DNA of 64,000 bases from Cytobacillus oceanisediminis 2691 (GCF_007678455.1 NZ_VEEP01000001.1:372001-436000), one strand, 5' to 3'; numbered from the stretch's first letter, positions 25,955 to 34,778 are shown. Numbers and translations are program-made. Notes: generated by a model from the letters alone, not told the origin.

Positions 25955-26346
25955 AGGTTTATATCATCAAATTCAATTTACCCCAACATCATGTTGATTT
26001 CAGCGGATTACCATTTTATCGATTTGGTTCAATGATCGATGCTCATCCAAGTTTTTTCAACCTCAAATTTTACTATCAATATCATCTTTGTTTTTCACTT
26101 TTTTAATTGTTGGTACTATGCTTGTAATGCGATTCATATATCGTACTACAAAGCATTTTATTTTTATAAGGCCTTGAAAGGATGTTTCCTCATAGAGAGA
26201 AGAAATCTGTCAACATGGCCGTTTATAAATAGTTGTTTTCTGAAGTACTCGTTCTTTCTATTCACGATTGACGATACAGAAGAGTGATGGACCTTATATT
26301 GTCCCTCTCTTTCAAGAAGAACGGCCTATATAGGAAAACAGCCAAA

Positions 26347-26360
26347 AGTAACCGCTTACA
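26347..26360 (+). promoter_or_regulatory. CcpA cre site 40 bp upstream of fixA
   Basis: AGTAACCGCTTACA matches the cre consensus TGTAANCGNTTACA at 13 of 14 positions and is nearly palindromic. Lying downstream of the supposed promoter, it would act as a CcpA roadblock and predicts repression of fixABCX when glucose is present. Confidence 0.6.
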
Positions 26361-26399
26361 ATTTAATAGTTTTTCAATCCAAGGAGGGGAAAAGAGAGT

Positions 26400-27227
26400 A
26401 TGCACATTGTCGTATGTGTCAAGCAAGTGCCCGATACTAAGATCATTAAAATCAATCCCAAGACGAATACTCTGGACAGAAGGAGTGCACCTGCGATATT
26501 GAATCCTTATGATGCCCATGCTGTTCAGGAAGCGGTCAAAATCAGGGATAAAACAGGTGGAACGATTTCTGTTTTGTCCATGGGACCGCCACAGGCAGTT
26601 GCAGTCATCAAGAAAAGCGTTGAAATTGGCGCAGACCAGGGCTACTTGATCTCTGACAGAGCGTTCGCTGGTGCGGATACACTGGCTACAAGCTATGCTC
26701 TTTCCAAAGCGCTCGAAAAAATTTCAAAGAATAACCCGATTGACCTTGTCATTTGCGGAAAGCACGCAATTGATGGCGACACAGGACAAGTAGGACCGGG
26801 TATCGCCCGTCGTCTTGATATACCGCCAATCACAAATGTTATAGAAGTTTCAGAGGTTAATAAGGATGAAAAATATGTTCATATCAAACGGAAGCAACTC
26901 GATGGTTATGAGGTACTTCAATCGCAGCTTCCTTGTTTGCTGACAGTTGAAAAAGAGATCAATGACATCGAATATGCACCAATGCCGAACATGATCAAGG
27001 CTGCACGCTATGCACCTGTAATATGGTCAGTGAATGACCTAGAGAATGTGGATAAAACACAGCTTGGCTTAAAGGGATCTCCAACCATCGTTGGCAAGAT
27101 GTTCAGCCCTCCCAAACTGGAAGGCGGAAAAAGATTGGAAGGAAACCCAGATTCTCAAGTAGAACAGCTGATGGGAGTCTTGCTGGAACGAAAAGATTTA
27201 TTGAAATTAAATACAGCCAACTCTTGA
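26400..27227 (+). CDS. fixA: Electron transfer flavoprotein beta-type subunit FixA
   Basis: A 275-residue ETF-beta homologue. It starts with HIVVCVKQVPDTK and has the FAD/AMP-binding signature GKHAIDGDTGQVGP, which in this form is typical of FixA and other bifurcating ETFs rather than of the beta-oxidation EtfB. In FixABCX the FixAB pair takes electrons from NADH and splits them between the FixC quinone branch and the FixX/ferredoxin branch. AAGGAGGGG precedes the ATG. It is the first gene of a tight fixABCX operon with a cre site upstream. The ETF of fatty-acid oxidation would be a separate gene pair elsewhere. Confidence 0.92.
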   Translation: MHIVVCVKQVPDTKIIKINPKTNTLDRRSAPAILNPYDAHAVQEAVKIRDKTGGTISVLSMGPPQAVAVIKKSVEIGADQGYLISDRAFAGADTLATSYALSKALEKISKNNPIDLVICGKHAIDGDTGQVGPGIARRLDIPPITNVIEVSEVNKDEKYVHIKRKQLDGYEVLQSQLPCLLTVEKEINDIEYAPMPNMIKAARYAPVIWSVNDLENVDKTQLGLKGSPTIVGKMFSPPKLEGGKRLEGNPDSQVEQLMGVLLERKDLLKLNTANS

Positions 27228-27254
27228 TTCCGAATTTGAAGGGGGAATAAAAGG

Positions 27255-28280
27255 ATGCAAGAAAACCAGGGAGTCTGGGTATTCATTGAAGTAAATGACG
27301 GAAAAATCGAAGGTGTTTCGCTGGAATTACTGGGTGCCGGCAGAAAGCTTGCAGACAAGCTGGAGGTTCCGCTTGCTGGTGTGATGCTCGGCGAAGGTGT
27401 TATGCCTTTGGCAAACGAAGTGATTTATGCTGGGGCAGACCAGGTATATGTGGTCGATCATCCAGTCCTGAAAGATTACCGGACTGAGTCGTTTATGAAA
27501 GGTGTTTGTATACTCGCAGAAAAATATAAACCCGAGATTTTCCTTTATGGTGCGACACCAAATGGAAAGGACCTGGCCAGTGCGGTTGCAACTGATTTAA
27601 GCACAGGGTTGACTGCAGATACGACAATGCTTGACGTTGATGTGGAGAAAAGGCTGCTCGAGGCAAGCCGTCCGGCATTTGGCGGAAATATCATGGCCAC
27701 GATCCTTTGCAAAAAACACCGGCCGCAAATGGCGACCGTAAGACCGAAAGTCATGAAGGCCCTGGAAGCTGATACAGGCCGAAAGGGAGTCATCATTGAG
27801 GAAGAGCTGGAGCTTAGGGAAGAGGATATGCGCACAAAAGTGCTTAAAATTGTGAAGGACGTAACAAAAAAGGCAAGCCTGGCGGAAGCTCATGTCATCG
27901 TGGCAGGTGGAAAAGGAATGGGCGATATCCAGGGATTCCAGCTGATTCATGAACTGGCCGAAGTCATCGGCGCAAGCGTCGGAGGAACAAGGGATGTTGT
28001 TGAAGCAGGCTGGCTTAAGCATGAACAGCAGGTCGGGCAGACGGGAGAGACCGTCACACCAAAAATTTACTTTGCAATCGGGATATCTGGAGCGATCCAG
28101 CATGTGGAGGGCATGAAAAACTCCGAATTGATCATCGCAATCAACAAAGACCCGAATGCACCGATTTTCGATGTCGCCACATACGGCATAGTGGGTGATG
28201 CATTGGAAATTATTCCAAAGCTGATCAAACAGTTCAAAGAGCTCAGCAAAGAGAAGGGCGGGGAAATGAGCTATGTCTGA
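27255..28280 (+). CDS. fixB: Electron transfer flavoprotein alpha-type subunit FixB
   Basis: A 341-residue ETF-alpha homologue. The C-terminal FAD domain is complete: GGTRDVVEAGWL, QVGQTGETVTPKIYFAIGISGAIQH, then INKDPNAPIFDVATYGIVGD. The N-terminal half has the NGKDLASAVATDLSTGLTAD phrase of FixB. It pairs with FixA and overlaps fixC by 8 nt. The ribosome site is AAGGGGGAAT. The role is as for FixA: bifurcating flavin subunit in the cytosol, docking to membrane-associated FixC. Confidence 0.93.
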   Translation: MQENQGVWVFIEVNDGKIEGVSLELLGAGRKLADKLEVPLAGVMLGEGVMPLANEVIYAGADQVYVVDHPVLKDYRTESFMKGVCILAEKYKPEIFLYGATPNGKDLASAVATDLSTGLTADTTMLDVDVEKRLLEASRPAFGGNIMATILCKKHRPQMATVRPKVMKALEADTGRKGVIIEEELELREEDMRTKVLKIVKDVTKKASLAEAHVIVAGGKGMGDIQGFQLIHELAEVIGASVGGTRDVVEAGWLKHEQQVGQTGETVTPKIYFAIGISGAIQHVEGMKNSELIIAINKDPNAPIFDVATYGIVGDALEIIPKLIKQFKELSKEKGGEMSYV

Positions 28281-29568
28281 AAAATTTGATGTAATCGTCG
28301 TAGGAGCCGGCCCTGCTGGAACATCATGTGCCTACAACTGTGCAAAAAACGGATTGAAAACATTGTTGATTGAACGTGGGGAATATCCAGGCTCAAAGAA
28401 CGTTATGGGAGGAGTTCTTTACCGTAAACAGATGGAAGACATCATTCCCGAGTTCTGGAAGGAAGCACCGCTGGAAAGACCAGTCGTTGAACAGCGGTTC
28501 TGGATGATGGATAAAGAATCAGTTGTCCAGTTTGGTTACAAAGGTCTCGAATGGGCGGTCGAACCATATAATAACTTTACAGTACTGCGGGCACATTTTG
28601 ACCAATGGTTCGCACAGAAAGCTGTCGAACAAGGGGTATTATTGATAAATGAAACAGTTGTTACGGAATGTATCGTTGAAAACGGTAAAGTGATAGGCGT
28701 AAGGACCGATCGTCCAGATGGAGAAGTGTTTGCAGATGTTGTCGTGCTGGCAGACGGGGTTAATTCCCTGCTTTCCAAGCAGCTGGGCTTCCATAGGGAA
28801 TTCCGGCCTGACGAGGTGGCCCTGACGGTGATGGAAGTCATCAATCTTCCGAAGGACAAAATCAATGAACGCTTCAATCTTGAAGGAAATCATGGAACGA
28901 CTATTGAGATTTTCGGGGATTCTACACAAGGCAATCTGGGCACTGCCTTCCTTTATACGAACAAAGAAAGCTTGAATATCGGGGTAGGAACGACACTTTC
29001 AAGTATGATCAAAGCAAAGCTTAAGCCATATGAGCTGCTGGATTATCTGAAAAAGCATCCAATGGTCCGTCCATATCTGGAGGGAGGAGAATCGGCGGAA
29101 TATCTCGCCCACTTGATTCCTGAGGGTGGATTCCATTCTGTTCCGAGAGTTGCCGGAAACGGGGTGCTTGTCGTAGGGGATGCTGCCCAGCTTGTCAATG
29201 CAATTCACCGTGAGGGTTCCAATATGGCGATGGCTTCGGGACAAATGGCTGCAGAAGCGATCGTTGAGGCCAAGAAAGATGGCGACTTCAGTGAGCGCAG
29301 CCTGAATCGCTATAAGGAAGCATTATTTGGAAGTTTCATCATTAAAGACCTTGAAAAGTATAAGGATGCGGCACATACCTTCGAGACATACCCGCAATAT
29401 TTCAAGGAATATCTGCCAATGATGAACAAAGCGATGAGCAAATTCTTTACAGTGGATGGGACACCAAAGAGAGAGAAGCAAAAAGAAATCATGCGAAGTG
29501 TAACGGCCGAAAAAGGAACCTTTAAGGTAATGCAAGATATCTATCGTGCCTGGAAGGCGGTGAAATAA
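28273..29568 (+). CDS. fixC: FAD-dependent oxidoreductase FixC (ETF-quinone oxidoreductase type)
   Basis: A 431-residue flavoprotein of the geranylgeranyl reductase/ETF-QO family. The FAD motif IVVGAGPAGTSCAYNCAKNG is at residues 8-27, the ERGEYPGSKNVMGG substrate loop follows, and VVGDAAQLVNAIHREG is the second FAD contact. It receives electrons from FixAB and passes them to quinone (the downhill branch). The iron-sulfur part that is fused in mitochondrial ETF-QO is here encoded by the next gene, fixX, which starts within the stop codon (TAATG). Confidence 0.93.
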   Translation: MSEKFDVIVVGAGPAGTSCAYNCAKNGLKTLLIERGEYPGSKNVMGGVLYRKQMEDIIPEFWKEAPLERPVVEQRFWMMDKESVVQFGYKGLEWAVEPYNNFTVLRAHFDQWFAQKAVEQGVLLINETVVTECIVENGKVIGVRTDRPDGEVFADVVVLADGVNSLLSKQLGFHREFRPDEVALTVMEVINLPKDKINERFNLEGNHGTTIEIFGDSTQGNLGTAFLYTNKESLNIGVGTTLSSMIKAKLKPYELLDYLKKHPMVRPYLEGGESAEYLAHLIPEGGFHSVPRVAGNGVLVVGDAAQLVNAIHREGSNMAMASGQMAAEAIVEAKKDGDFSERSLNRYKEALFGSFIIKDLEKYKDAAHTFETYPQYFKEYLPMMNKAMSKFFTVDGTPKREKQKEIMRSVTAEKGTFKVMQDIYRAWKAVK

Positions 29569-29852
29569 TGTCAACAACAAACATCGAGGAAAAACAATTT
29601 CTTTTAAGGTTTAAGTGTGACACGAAATCGCATCTTACCGTACTTGACCATGACGTCTGCATGACACAGTGCCCTGATAAACTTTGCACCGTATTCTGCC
29701 CGGCTGAGGTTTATAAATGGGAAGGAAAAAGGATGCAGGTAGGCTATGAAGGCTGCCATGAATGCGGCAGCTGCCGGATCGGCTGCCCGTACCAGAACAT
29801 CAAATGGGAATATCCAAAAGGCGGCCACGGAATCGTATTCAGGCTCGCGTGA
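29568..29852 (+). CDS. fixX: Ferredoxin-like protein FixX
   Basis: A 94-residue iron-sulfur protein. It has the FixX hallmark HDVCMTQCPDKLCTVFCPAE and a complete 4Fe-4S motif CHECGSCRIGCP, then the end PYQNIKWEYPKGGHGI. FixX docks to FixC; in diazotrophs FixABCX delivers low-potential electrons to nitrogenase ferredoxin or flavodoxin. No nif gene is in the window, so another acceptor is likely here, possibly the 2-oxoacid oxidoreductase pool (inference). A terminator follows 13 bp downstream. Confidence 0.93.
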   Translation: MSTTNIEEKQFLLRFKCDTKSHLTVLDHDVCMTQCPDKLCTVFCPAEVYKWEGKRMQVGYEGCHECGSCRIGCPYQNIKWEYPKGGHGIVFRLA

Positions 29853-29865
29853 TATAGAATAAGTA

Positions 29866-29911
29866 AAAGCTGGCGATTGAACTTTCATGGTCGCCAGCTT
29901 TTTGCTTTTTT
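29866..29911 (+). terminator. Terminator of fixABCX
   Basis: Stem AAAGCTGGCGA / TCGCCAGCTTT with a 14-nt loop and a T-rich tail. The following 200 bp, to 30116, show nothing I can call. Confidence 0.85.
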
Positions 29912-30116
29912 ATTTGGCTTGGGTACTTAGGGAACTTTGAAGAAGAGAAAGGAATATTGGTAATCAAAGTATTGGTATTGTCATTCAATAGGGGGAGGGA
30001 TACCAGTTTACAAAATCAATCTTATAGAAATGTTCTATATTCATCATATGTAAGTTAATTCACAAGTGGGTACAAAAAAGAGTGAAGCTAAAGGAGGTAA
30101 AGATTTAGAGGGGAGA

Positions 30117-30452
30117 TCAGCTGATTTTTTCTTGATGACGCATCAAGTGAAGTTCATCGTTGCGGATTTCTTTTTCTAATTTCCGCGCTTCAAACATGGC
30201 ATCATCAAACCGATCAAACTTTTCCGAAGCATATACGGGTTTGCTGGCATCATAGATTCCGGAAGAGTCTGATTTATAAATGGCAACACTCCAATGGAAA
30301 AAATCTTTTTCTTCTTCCTGATGACCCTGCAATCCGATCATTAAATGTGTATGAAACAGGTCAGGCTGGATGCCAAGGAAGGATTTCTGGTCACTAAGCC
30401 CCGCGGGGACAAGTGATTTACCATAAAAATCGCGATATAAAGAGTTCTGCAA
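30117..30452 (-). CDS. Conserved-looking hypothetical protein
   Basis: Not recognised. It has 111 residues, soluble, aromatic-rich in the first half (LYRDFYGKSLVPAGLSDQKSF, HTHLMIGLQGHQEEE) and charged helical in the second (FDDAMFEARKLEKEIRNDELH). No signal peptide, membrane helix or cysteine is seen. The frame begins at a TTG (30452) with AGGAGTG about 8 nt upstream. The codon use looks like that of its neighbours. It lies between fixX and the hemerythrin gene on the opposite strand. Confidence 0.6.
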   Translation of the reverse strand: MQNSLYRDFYGKSLVPAGLSDQKSFLGIQPDLFHTHLMIGLQGHQEEEKDFFHWSVAIYKSDSSGIYDASKPVYASEKFDRFDDAMFEARKLEKEIRNDELHLMRHQEKIS

Positions 30453-30591
30453 TCTACATTCACTCCTTTTACATTAGCTATAACTTCATTATATGTAAGG
30501 TATCTAGATATTTGAAGGTTAATTGTTAAAATTTTTAGAAATTTTAACGAAGTGTCATATTTCCTTCACATTTACACTCGTATAATGCTAA

Positions 30592-30635
30592 TTGTGATTC
30601 CTATCACAACTTGTGAGATCACTGGTTTTTATAAT
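30592..30635 (+). promoter_or_regulatory. Fnr/Rex-type operator at -41.5 of the hemerythrin promoter
   Basis: TTGTGATTCCTATCACAA (30592-30609) is a perfect 7-bp inverted repeat and matches TGTGA-N6-TCACA exactly. A TATAAT lies at 30630-30635; a start about 7 nt later (30642) puts the palindrome centre (30600.5) at -41.5, the class II activation geometry of CRP/Fnr proteins. Rex has a closely related target (TTGTGAA-N4-TTCACAA), from which this differs at two positions. There is no good -35, as expected for an activated promoter. Another TATAAT at 30581-30586 would place the site over the start and imply repression instead. Confidence 0.65.
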
Positions 30636-30667
30636 GAAGGTATAAAATGTATAGGAGGCAGGTTAAC

Positions 30668-31195
30668 ATGACTGGCTGTATAAGCGGTTTAAACCAGGAT
30701 TCTAGTTTTACATTAAGTGAAGGTCTTCAACAGTTAAAAAGTGAACACCCGCCATTATTGGAAAAGCTTGCGGACCTTTTGGATCTTTCACGAAAAGTTG
30801 AGGAAGGTATGGAAATAGAGGAGAACTTTTTAAAGCTGAAGGAGCTGGTCGTCGAATTCCTCGCTGAACTGGAGCCTCATTCAGAGCGGGAAGAGGGCGT
30901 TTTGTTTGAGATGATGGCTGCTTATATCGGCAGGGAAATGGGACCAATAGCGGTGATGGAATATGAACATGATCAGGCAAAACGGTTTATCGGAACTTTC
31001 CTTCATAACACAAAGGATGGAACGGGACTAACAGCAGAGCAGATGATCGACAATGCGCAACTGATCAAAAATGCGAACTACACTTTGGTGAGCCATTTCT
31101 CAAAGGAAGAGAGCATCCTGTTCCCTATGGCAGAAAATATGTTCAGCAAAGAAGAAAAGCAAGAATTGGCTCAGCGCATTAAGTTAATCAAATAA
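30668..31195 (+). CDS. Hemerythrin HHE domain protein
   Basis: A 175-residue four-helix protein with the iron ligands of the HHE family: a His in EHPPLLEKL, LEPHSEREE, MEYEHDQAK and VSHFSKEESILFP. Such proteins bind a di-iron centre and are linked to oxygen or nitric-oxide handling; the closest well-known relatives are ScdA/YtfE-type, but the N-terminal ScdA domain is replaced here by about 25 residues. ATG 30668 follows AGGAGG by 9 nt; the earlier ATG at 30647 is inside the leader. An Fnr/Rex-like site predicts low-oxygen control. Confidence 0.85.
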   Translation: MTGCISGLNQDSSFTLSEGLQQLKSEHPPLLEKLADLLDLSRKVEEGMEIEENFLKLKELVVEFLAELEPHSEREEGVLFEMMAAYIGREMGPIAVMEYEHDQAKRFIGTFLHNTKDGTGLTAEQMIDNAQLIKNANYTLVSHFSKEESILFPMAENMFSKEEKQELAQRIKLIK

Positions 31196-31201
31196 AAATA
31201 A

Positions 31202-31232
31202 AAAGGGTGAAGCTGCGATTGCTTCACCCTTT
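31202..31232. terminator. Bidirectional terminator
   Basis: Perfect stem AAAGGGTGAAGC / GCTTCACCCTTT between convergent genes. Confidence 0.85.
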
Positions 31233-31242
31233 ACCTTTACAA

Positions 31243-31437
31243 TTAAGCCTTTGTGATTGTCACCAGCTTAATGTCTTTTGTATCGAATTTATAAAAAACA
31301 TCATCTTCACCGGTGTATTCAATCATGCCTTCCTGGTCTTTGGCATCCTGGATGGCTTCAGAAATGTTTTCCACTTCGATTGGTCGTGAAACGGCAAAAT
31401 CTTTTTCAAAAAAATAATTAATCTTAAATTTAGACAT
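31243..31437 (-). CDS. Small hypothetical protein
   Basis: A 64-residue acidic protein of unknown function, starting SKFKINYFFEKDFAVSRPI and ending KFDTKDIKLVTITKA; alternating hydrophobic residues suggest a small beta-rich fold with one central helix (ENISEAIQDAKDQEG). AAGGGAGATT lies upstream of the ATG and a bidirectional terminator downstream, so it is a real single-gene unit. Confidence 0.7.
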   Translation of the reverse strand: MSKFKINYFFEKDFAVSRPIEVENISEAIQDAKDQEGMIEYTGEDDVFYKFDTKDIKLVTITKA

Positions 31438-31550
31438 GATAATCTCCCTTCAATATATCCTTACTACCTTTTTTTCCTTAACAGGGGCATGCCTAAACGT
31501 AAAAAATGCAGTTGGAAAATTTTAATTGCCGATCAGACCGGTGTGGCGAT

Positions 31551-32783
31551 TTACTGGTTCCATTCTGCCAATTGTTGATCTGTCGGAAGGAACATCGTCA
31601 GGATTCCCAGCAGGGGAAGGAAGCCGACGCAGATAATCATCATTGGAAGCCCGATCATGTCAGCGAGATATCCAAGGCCGACAGACCCAATAGCACCCAT
31701 ACCGAATGCCAATCCTACTGTCAGTCCGGCCATCGTACCAATTTTGCCAGGAACCAGTTCCTGGGCATATACGACCGTAACGGAAAAGCTCGACATCAGG
31801 ATAAAGCCGCTGATGGTCAAGAGGATGACTGCAACAGAAAGTGGCATATATGGGATGATTGCCGACATAGGAGCAGTCGCGATCATGGAAAGGAAAATGA
31901 TTTTCTTCTTTCCAAAACGATCAGCGAGCGGGCCGCCAAAGAATGTTCCAAACGCACCTGCAACCAGAAAAGCGAACAGGAATAGTTGTGCCTCCTTAAT
32001 CGAAAGTCCATATTTGTCAATCGCATAAAAAGCATAGAAATTCGTCATGCCAGAAATATACCAGGACCTTGCAAAGATTAAAAATAAAATCAGGACTAGA
32101 GCCATCTTGATATTTCTAGAAATGCCTTTATTGATTTTAGTTGTGGCTTGTCTGGTTTTGGCTGCAATCTTTTCAAAGTTCAATTTACGGTTGTACCATG
32201 TCGCAATATAGATAAGCAAACCTACGGCTATGGCAGCGACAAGCGTAAACCAAACAGCTCCAACCTGGCCTAGCGGAACTAGTATCAGCGCAGTTATGAG
32301 CGGAGCTAGTGCCTGCCCGGAATTTCCGCCAACCTGATAAATGGACTGTGCCAGCCCCCTGCGCGGTCCTGCTGCCATATAGGCAACCCTCGAGCCTTCA
32401 GGATGGAAGACAGCTGAACCAAGTCCGATGAATAAAACAGAGAGAATGACTAACTCGAAACTTGATGCGAAAGCCAGGCCGAGAACACCGAACATTGTAG
32501 AGGTAAGGCCGAGCGGAAGGGCAAACGGCATCGGCTTTTTATCGGTTGCCATCCCAATCAAAGGCTGAAGAATGGAAGAAACGATATTCAAGGAAAAGGC
32601 GATCATCCCTAGCTGGGTAAAAGAAAGGCCCATCGATTTTTCGAGTATAGGGAACATCGCCGGAATGACGGACTGGATAGAATCGTTCAATAAATGTACT
32701 AATCCGATGATAAAAAGTATTTTATAGGCTGTCACATTTTGATCTTGCGTTTTTGCTCTGACAGCAGCTGCTGTTTGGCTCAT
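31551..32783 (-). CDS. MFS transporter, fosmidomycin-resistance (Fsr) type
   Basis: A 410-residue major-facilitator protein with 12 hydrophobic segments. The HLLNDSIQSVIPAMFPIL start, LQPLIGMATDKKP loop and FHPEGSRVA phrase are those of the Fsr-like drug:proton antiporter group. The central cytosolic loop (about residues 200-220) is basic. Export of a drug or metabolite is likely, but the substrate is unknown. AAAGGAG is 8 nt before ATG. Monocistronic on the minus strand, divergent from a phosphotransferase gene. Confidence 0.88.
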   Translation of the reverse strand: MSQTAAAVRAKTQDQNVTAYKILFIIGLVHLLNDSIQSVIPAMFPILEKSMGLSFTQLGMIAFSLNIVSSILQPLIGMATDKKPMPFALPLGLTSTMFGVLGLAFASSFELVILSVLFIGLGSAVFHPEGSRVAYMAAGPRRGLAQSIYQVGGNSGQALAPLITALILVPLGQVGAVWFTLVAAIAVGLLIYIATWYNRKLNFEKIAAKTRQATTKINKGISRNIKMALVLILFLIFARSWYISGMTNFYAFYAIDKYGLSIKEAQLFLFAFLVAGAFGTFFGGPLADRFGKKKIIFLSMIATAPMSAIIPYMPLSVAVILLTISGFILMSSFSVTVVYAQELVPGKIGTMAGLTVGLAFGMGAIGSVGLGYLADMIGLPMMIICVGFLPLLGILTMFLPTDQQLAEWNQ

Positions 32784-32925
32784 GTTTTTCTCCTTTAAAA
32801 TTTATTTCGGTTTCCTACATATCATTTTACAAAAAAAGTCACCAGATAAGAATAGCTTTTCTATTAAAAAATATGGTCTAATATAATTTGAGAAAATACA
32901 GATTATTCAAAGGAGAGACCGATTC

Positions 32926-33918
32926 ATGGAACAGACAGTGAATTTACAGATGACAGGGGAAGTGTTGAATGATTTTCTGGAGCGTTTTGGTTTAGAGCCT
33001 GAAGTAAAGAAGCTTGGGGATTTCGAGAATTATGTATTTGAAACGTATAGGGCTGGCCATCCATATATCATGCGAATCACTCATAGTACCCATCGCTGTA
33101 AGGATGAGATTTTATCCGAGCTCGACTGGATGAAACATTTATACTGTGAAGGCCTGTCTGTTCCAGAAGTTTTTCCTTCGTTAGGCGGAAGTCTGGTTGA
33201 AGAAGCAGCAGCGGAGGATGGCAGCATTTTTTACGGATGCTTATTCGCAAAAGCAAGAGGAAAGGCTGTCTCTGTCCGATCAGAGCAATTCAGTGATAAA
33301 CTATTTGAAAAGTGGGGAGAGGTAACTGGAAGGATGCACAGAGCAACAAAGAACTACCAGCCATCCGAAGGCATCAAAAAACGCAGCAGCTGGGATGAAG
33401 ATGACCTCCTCCAGGTTGAAAAGTATTATCCTGCTGAAGAGCAGGAGCTGGTCGAGAATGCAAAAGAAGTGATATCGGCTATTTCATCTCTCCCGAAAAA
33501 AATCGATAATTTTGGAATCATCCACACGGATATTCATTCTGGCAATTTCTTTTATGATGGGGAAGAGGTCCATGTTTTTGATTTTGATGATGCCAGTTAC
33601 CACTGGTTTGCATCGGATATCGCAATTCCTTTGTATTATTCCTTGCTTTATCGAATTCCAGCCAGTGAAAAAGAGGAACGCCAGCGCTTTGGGCAATTGT
33701 TTCTGGACTCATTCATCAATGGGTACCAGAAAGGGAATCAACTCCCCGAAGGATGGAAAGAACATGTTCCATTGTTCCTGATGCTTAGGGATGTTGTCCT
33801 GTATGCGGTCTTGCATAAGAAAATCGCTCCTGTAGACAGAGATGATAAATTGCTGGCAATGATGGATGAGATCGCCGAAAGAATTAAATATAAAGTCCCA
33901 ATTGTGAATATCGGCTGA
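32926..33918 (+). CDS. Kinase-fold phosphotransferase (APH family)
   Basis: A 330-residue protein of the aminoglycoside phosphotransferase/choline kinase fold. The catalytic loop is HTDIHSGNFFYD (HxDxxxxN) and the Mg-binding loop is VFDFDDASY. The N-lobe has ENYVFETYRAG and YIMRITHS. Bacillus members of this group are mostly metabolic small-molecule kinases, not resistance enzymes; the substrate is unknown. A GGAGAGACC ribosome site lies 8 nt upstream. Nearest neighbours give no context. Confidence 0.85.
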   Translation: MEQTVNLQMTGEVLNDFLERFGLEPEVKKLGDFENYVFETYRAGHPYIMRITHSTHRCKDEILSELDWMKHLYCEGLSVPEVFPSLGGSLVEEAAAEDGSIFYGCLFAKARGKAVSVRSEQFSDKLFEKWGEVTGRMHRATKNYQPSEGIKKRSSWDEDDLLQVEKYYPAEEQELVENAKEVISAISSLPKKIDNFGIIHTDIHSGNFFYDGEEVHVFDFDDASYHWFASDIAIPLYYSLLYRIPASEKEERQRFGQLFLDSFINGYQKGNQLPEGWKEHVPLFLMLRDVVLYAVLHKKIAPVDRDDKLLAMMDEIAERIKYKVPIVNIG

Positions 33919-34037
33919 TGAAGATGAAGAAGACTGCACAAAAAACACCAGAGCAACCACTGCTGGTGTTTTCTGTTGTTGATCGGGTACCTATGCCTGA
34001 TGTGGGATGGCACTTGAAAGAGAGAAATTGGCGCCAC

Positions 34038-34778
34038 TTACCAGCCGCGGCTTGATCCGCCGCCACCCGAGGAACCGCCTCCTCCTCCCCGGGGCCCTCC
34101 ACCCCCTCCGCCGCCTCTTGAAATGATCGATAGAAGCATATAGGTGAGGGTACCGCCAAAGAACATGAAATCGAGGATGATCACACCGACTACGATAATG
34201 ATAAGCAGCCAGGAAGGGATGGGGAAATCCTGCTGCTGCTGAACATCATTCGGGGCGCTCCCATATTCTTTCGTACCTGACACCTCATTAGCTAGTGCCT
34301 GGTACGTATTCATTACTGCCAGGTCTGACTGGCCATTTTTCAAGTGGGGAATAGCGTATTCGTCAAGGATTCTCCCTGCCTTGCCATCAGGAATGACGCC
34401 CTCAAGTCCATAACCGACCTCAATCCTGATTTTCTTTTCCTGCATGGCAATAACAAGCAATACACCATTATCATTTTCTTTGGTTCCCAGGCCAAATTTA
34501 CGGTATGCCTCAACGGAATATTCCTCGATGCTTCTCTCCCCGATCGAATCTACGGTCAGAACAGCAATCTGTGAGGTTGTCTGGTCATCAATCGACCGGC
34601 CGATGGTTCGTAATTGGATTTCTTCATTTTCACTTAAAACGTCCGCGAAATCCTGGACATAGATATCTCCAACAGGTGCCGGTATCTCACTTGGTGCCGC
34701 GATTGCACCGGATGGAAGCAGCAAGAGCAGGATGCCAAGCAGTGCTGCCAATCCGGGGAATCTTTTTGGAGTCATCAT
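34038..34778 (-). CDS. TPM domain protein, YgcG family
   Basis: A 246-residue exported protein: signal peptide (GLAALLGILLLLLPSGAIA), a TPM domain at about 40-165 (VYVQDFADVLSENEEIQLRT-like start, TVDSIGERSIEEYSVEAYRK, then VGYGLEGVIPD), one transmembrane helix near 190-215 (WLLIIIVVGVIILDFMFF) and a Gly/Ser/Arg-rich end. TPM proteins often pair with LemA, as here, with a 1-nt overlap (TGATG). Proposed roles include membrane-protein repair or secretion; function is not known for this pair. Confidence 0.88.
   Translation of the reverse strand: MMTPKRFPGLAALLGILLLLLPSGAIAAPSEIPAPVGDIYVQDFADVLSENEEIQLRTIGRSIDDQTTSQIAVLTVDSIGERSIEEYSVEAYRKFGLGTKENDNGVLLVIAMQEKKIRIEVGYGLEGVIPDGKAGRILDEYAIPHLKNGQSDLAVMNTYQALANEVSGTKEYGSAPNDVQQQQDFPIPSWLLIIIVVGVIILDFMFFGGTLTYMLLSIISRGGGGGGGPRGGGGGSSGGGGSSRGW

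Noticed and set aside
26039-26287. 82-codon frame upstream of fixA
   Set aside because: Composition follows the AT-rich DNA (Phe, Tyr, Ile) and there is no ribosome site; treated as leader sequence.
26400-28280. Ordinary EtfBA of fatty-acid oxidation
   Set aside because: The linked fixC and fixX genes and the DGDTGQVGP form of the signature point to the bifurcating FixAB type.
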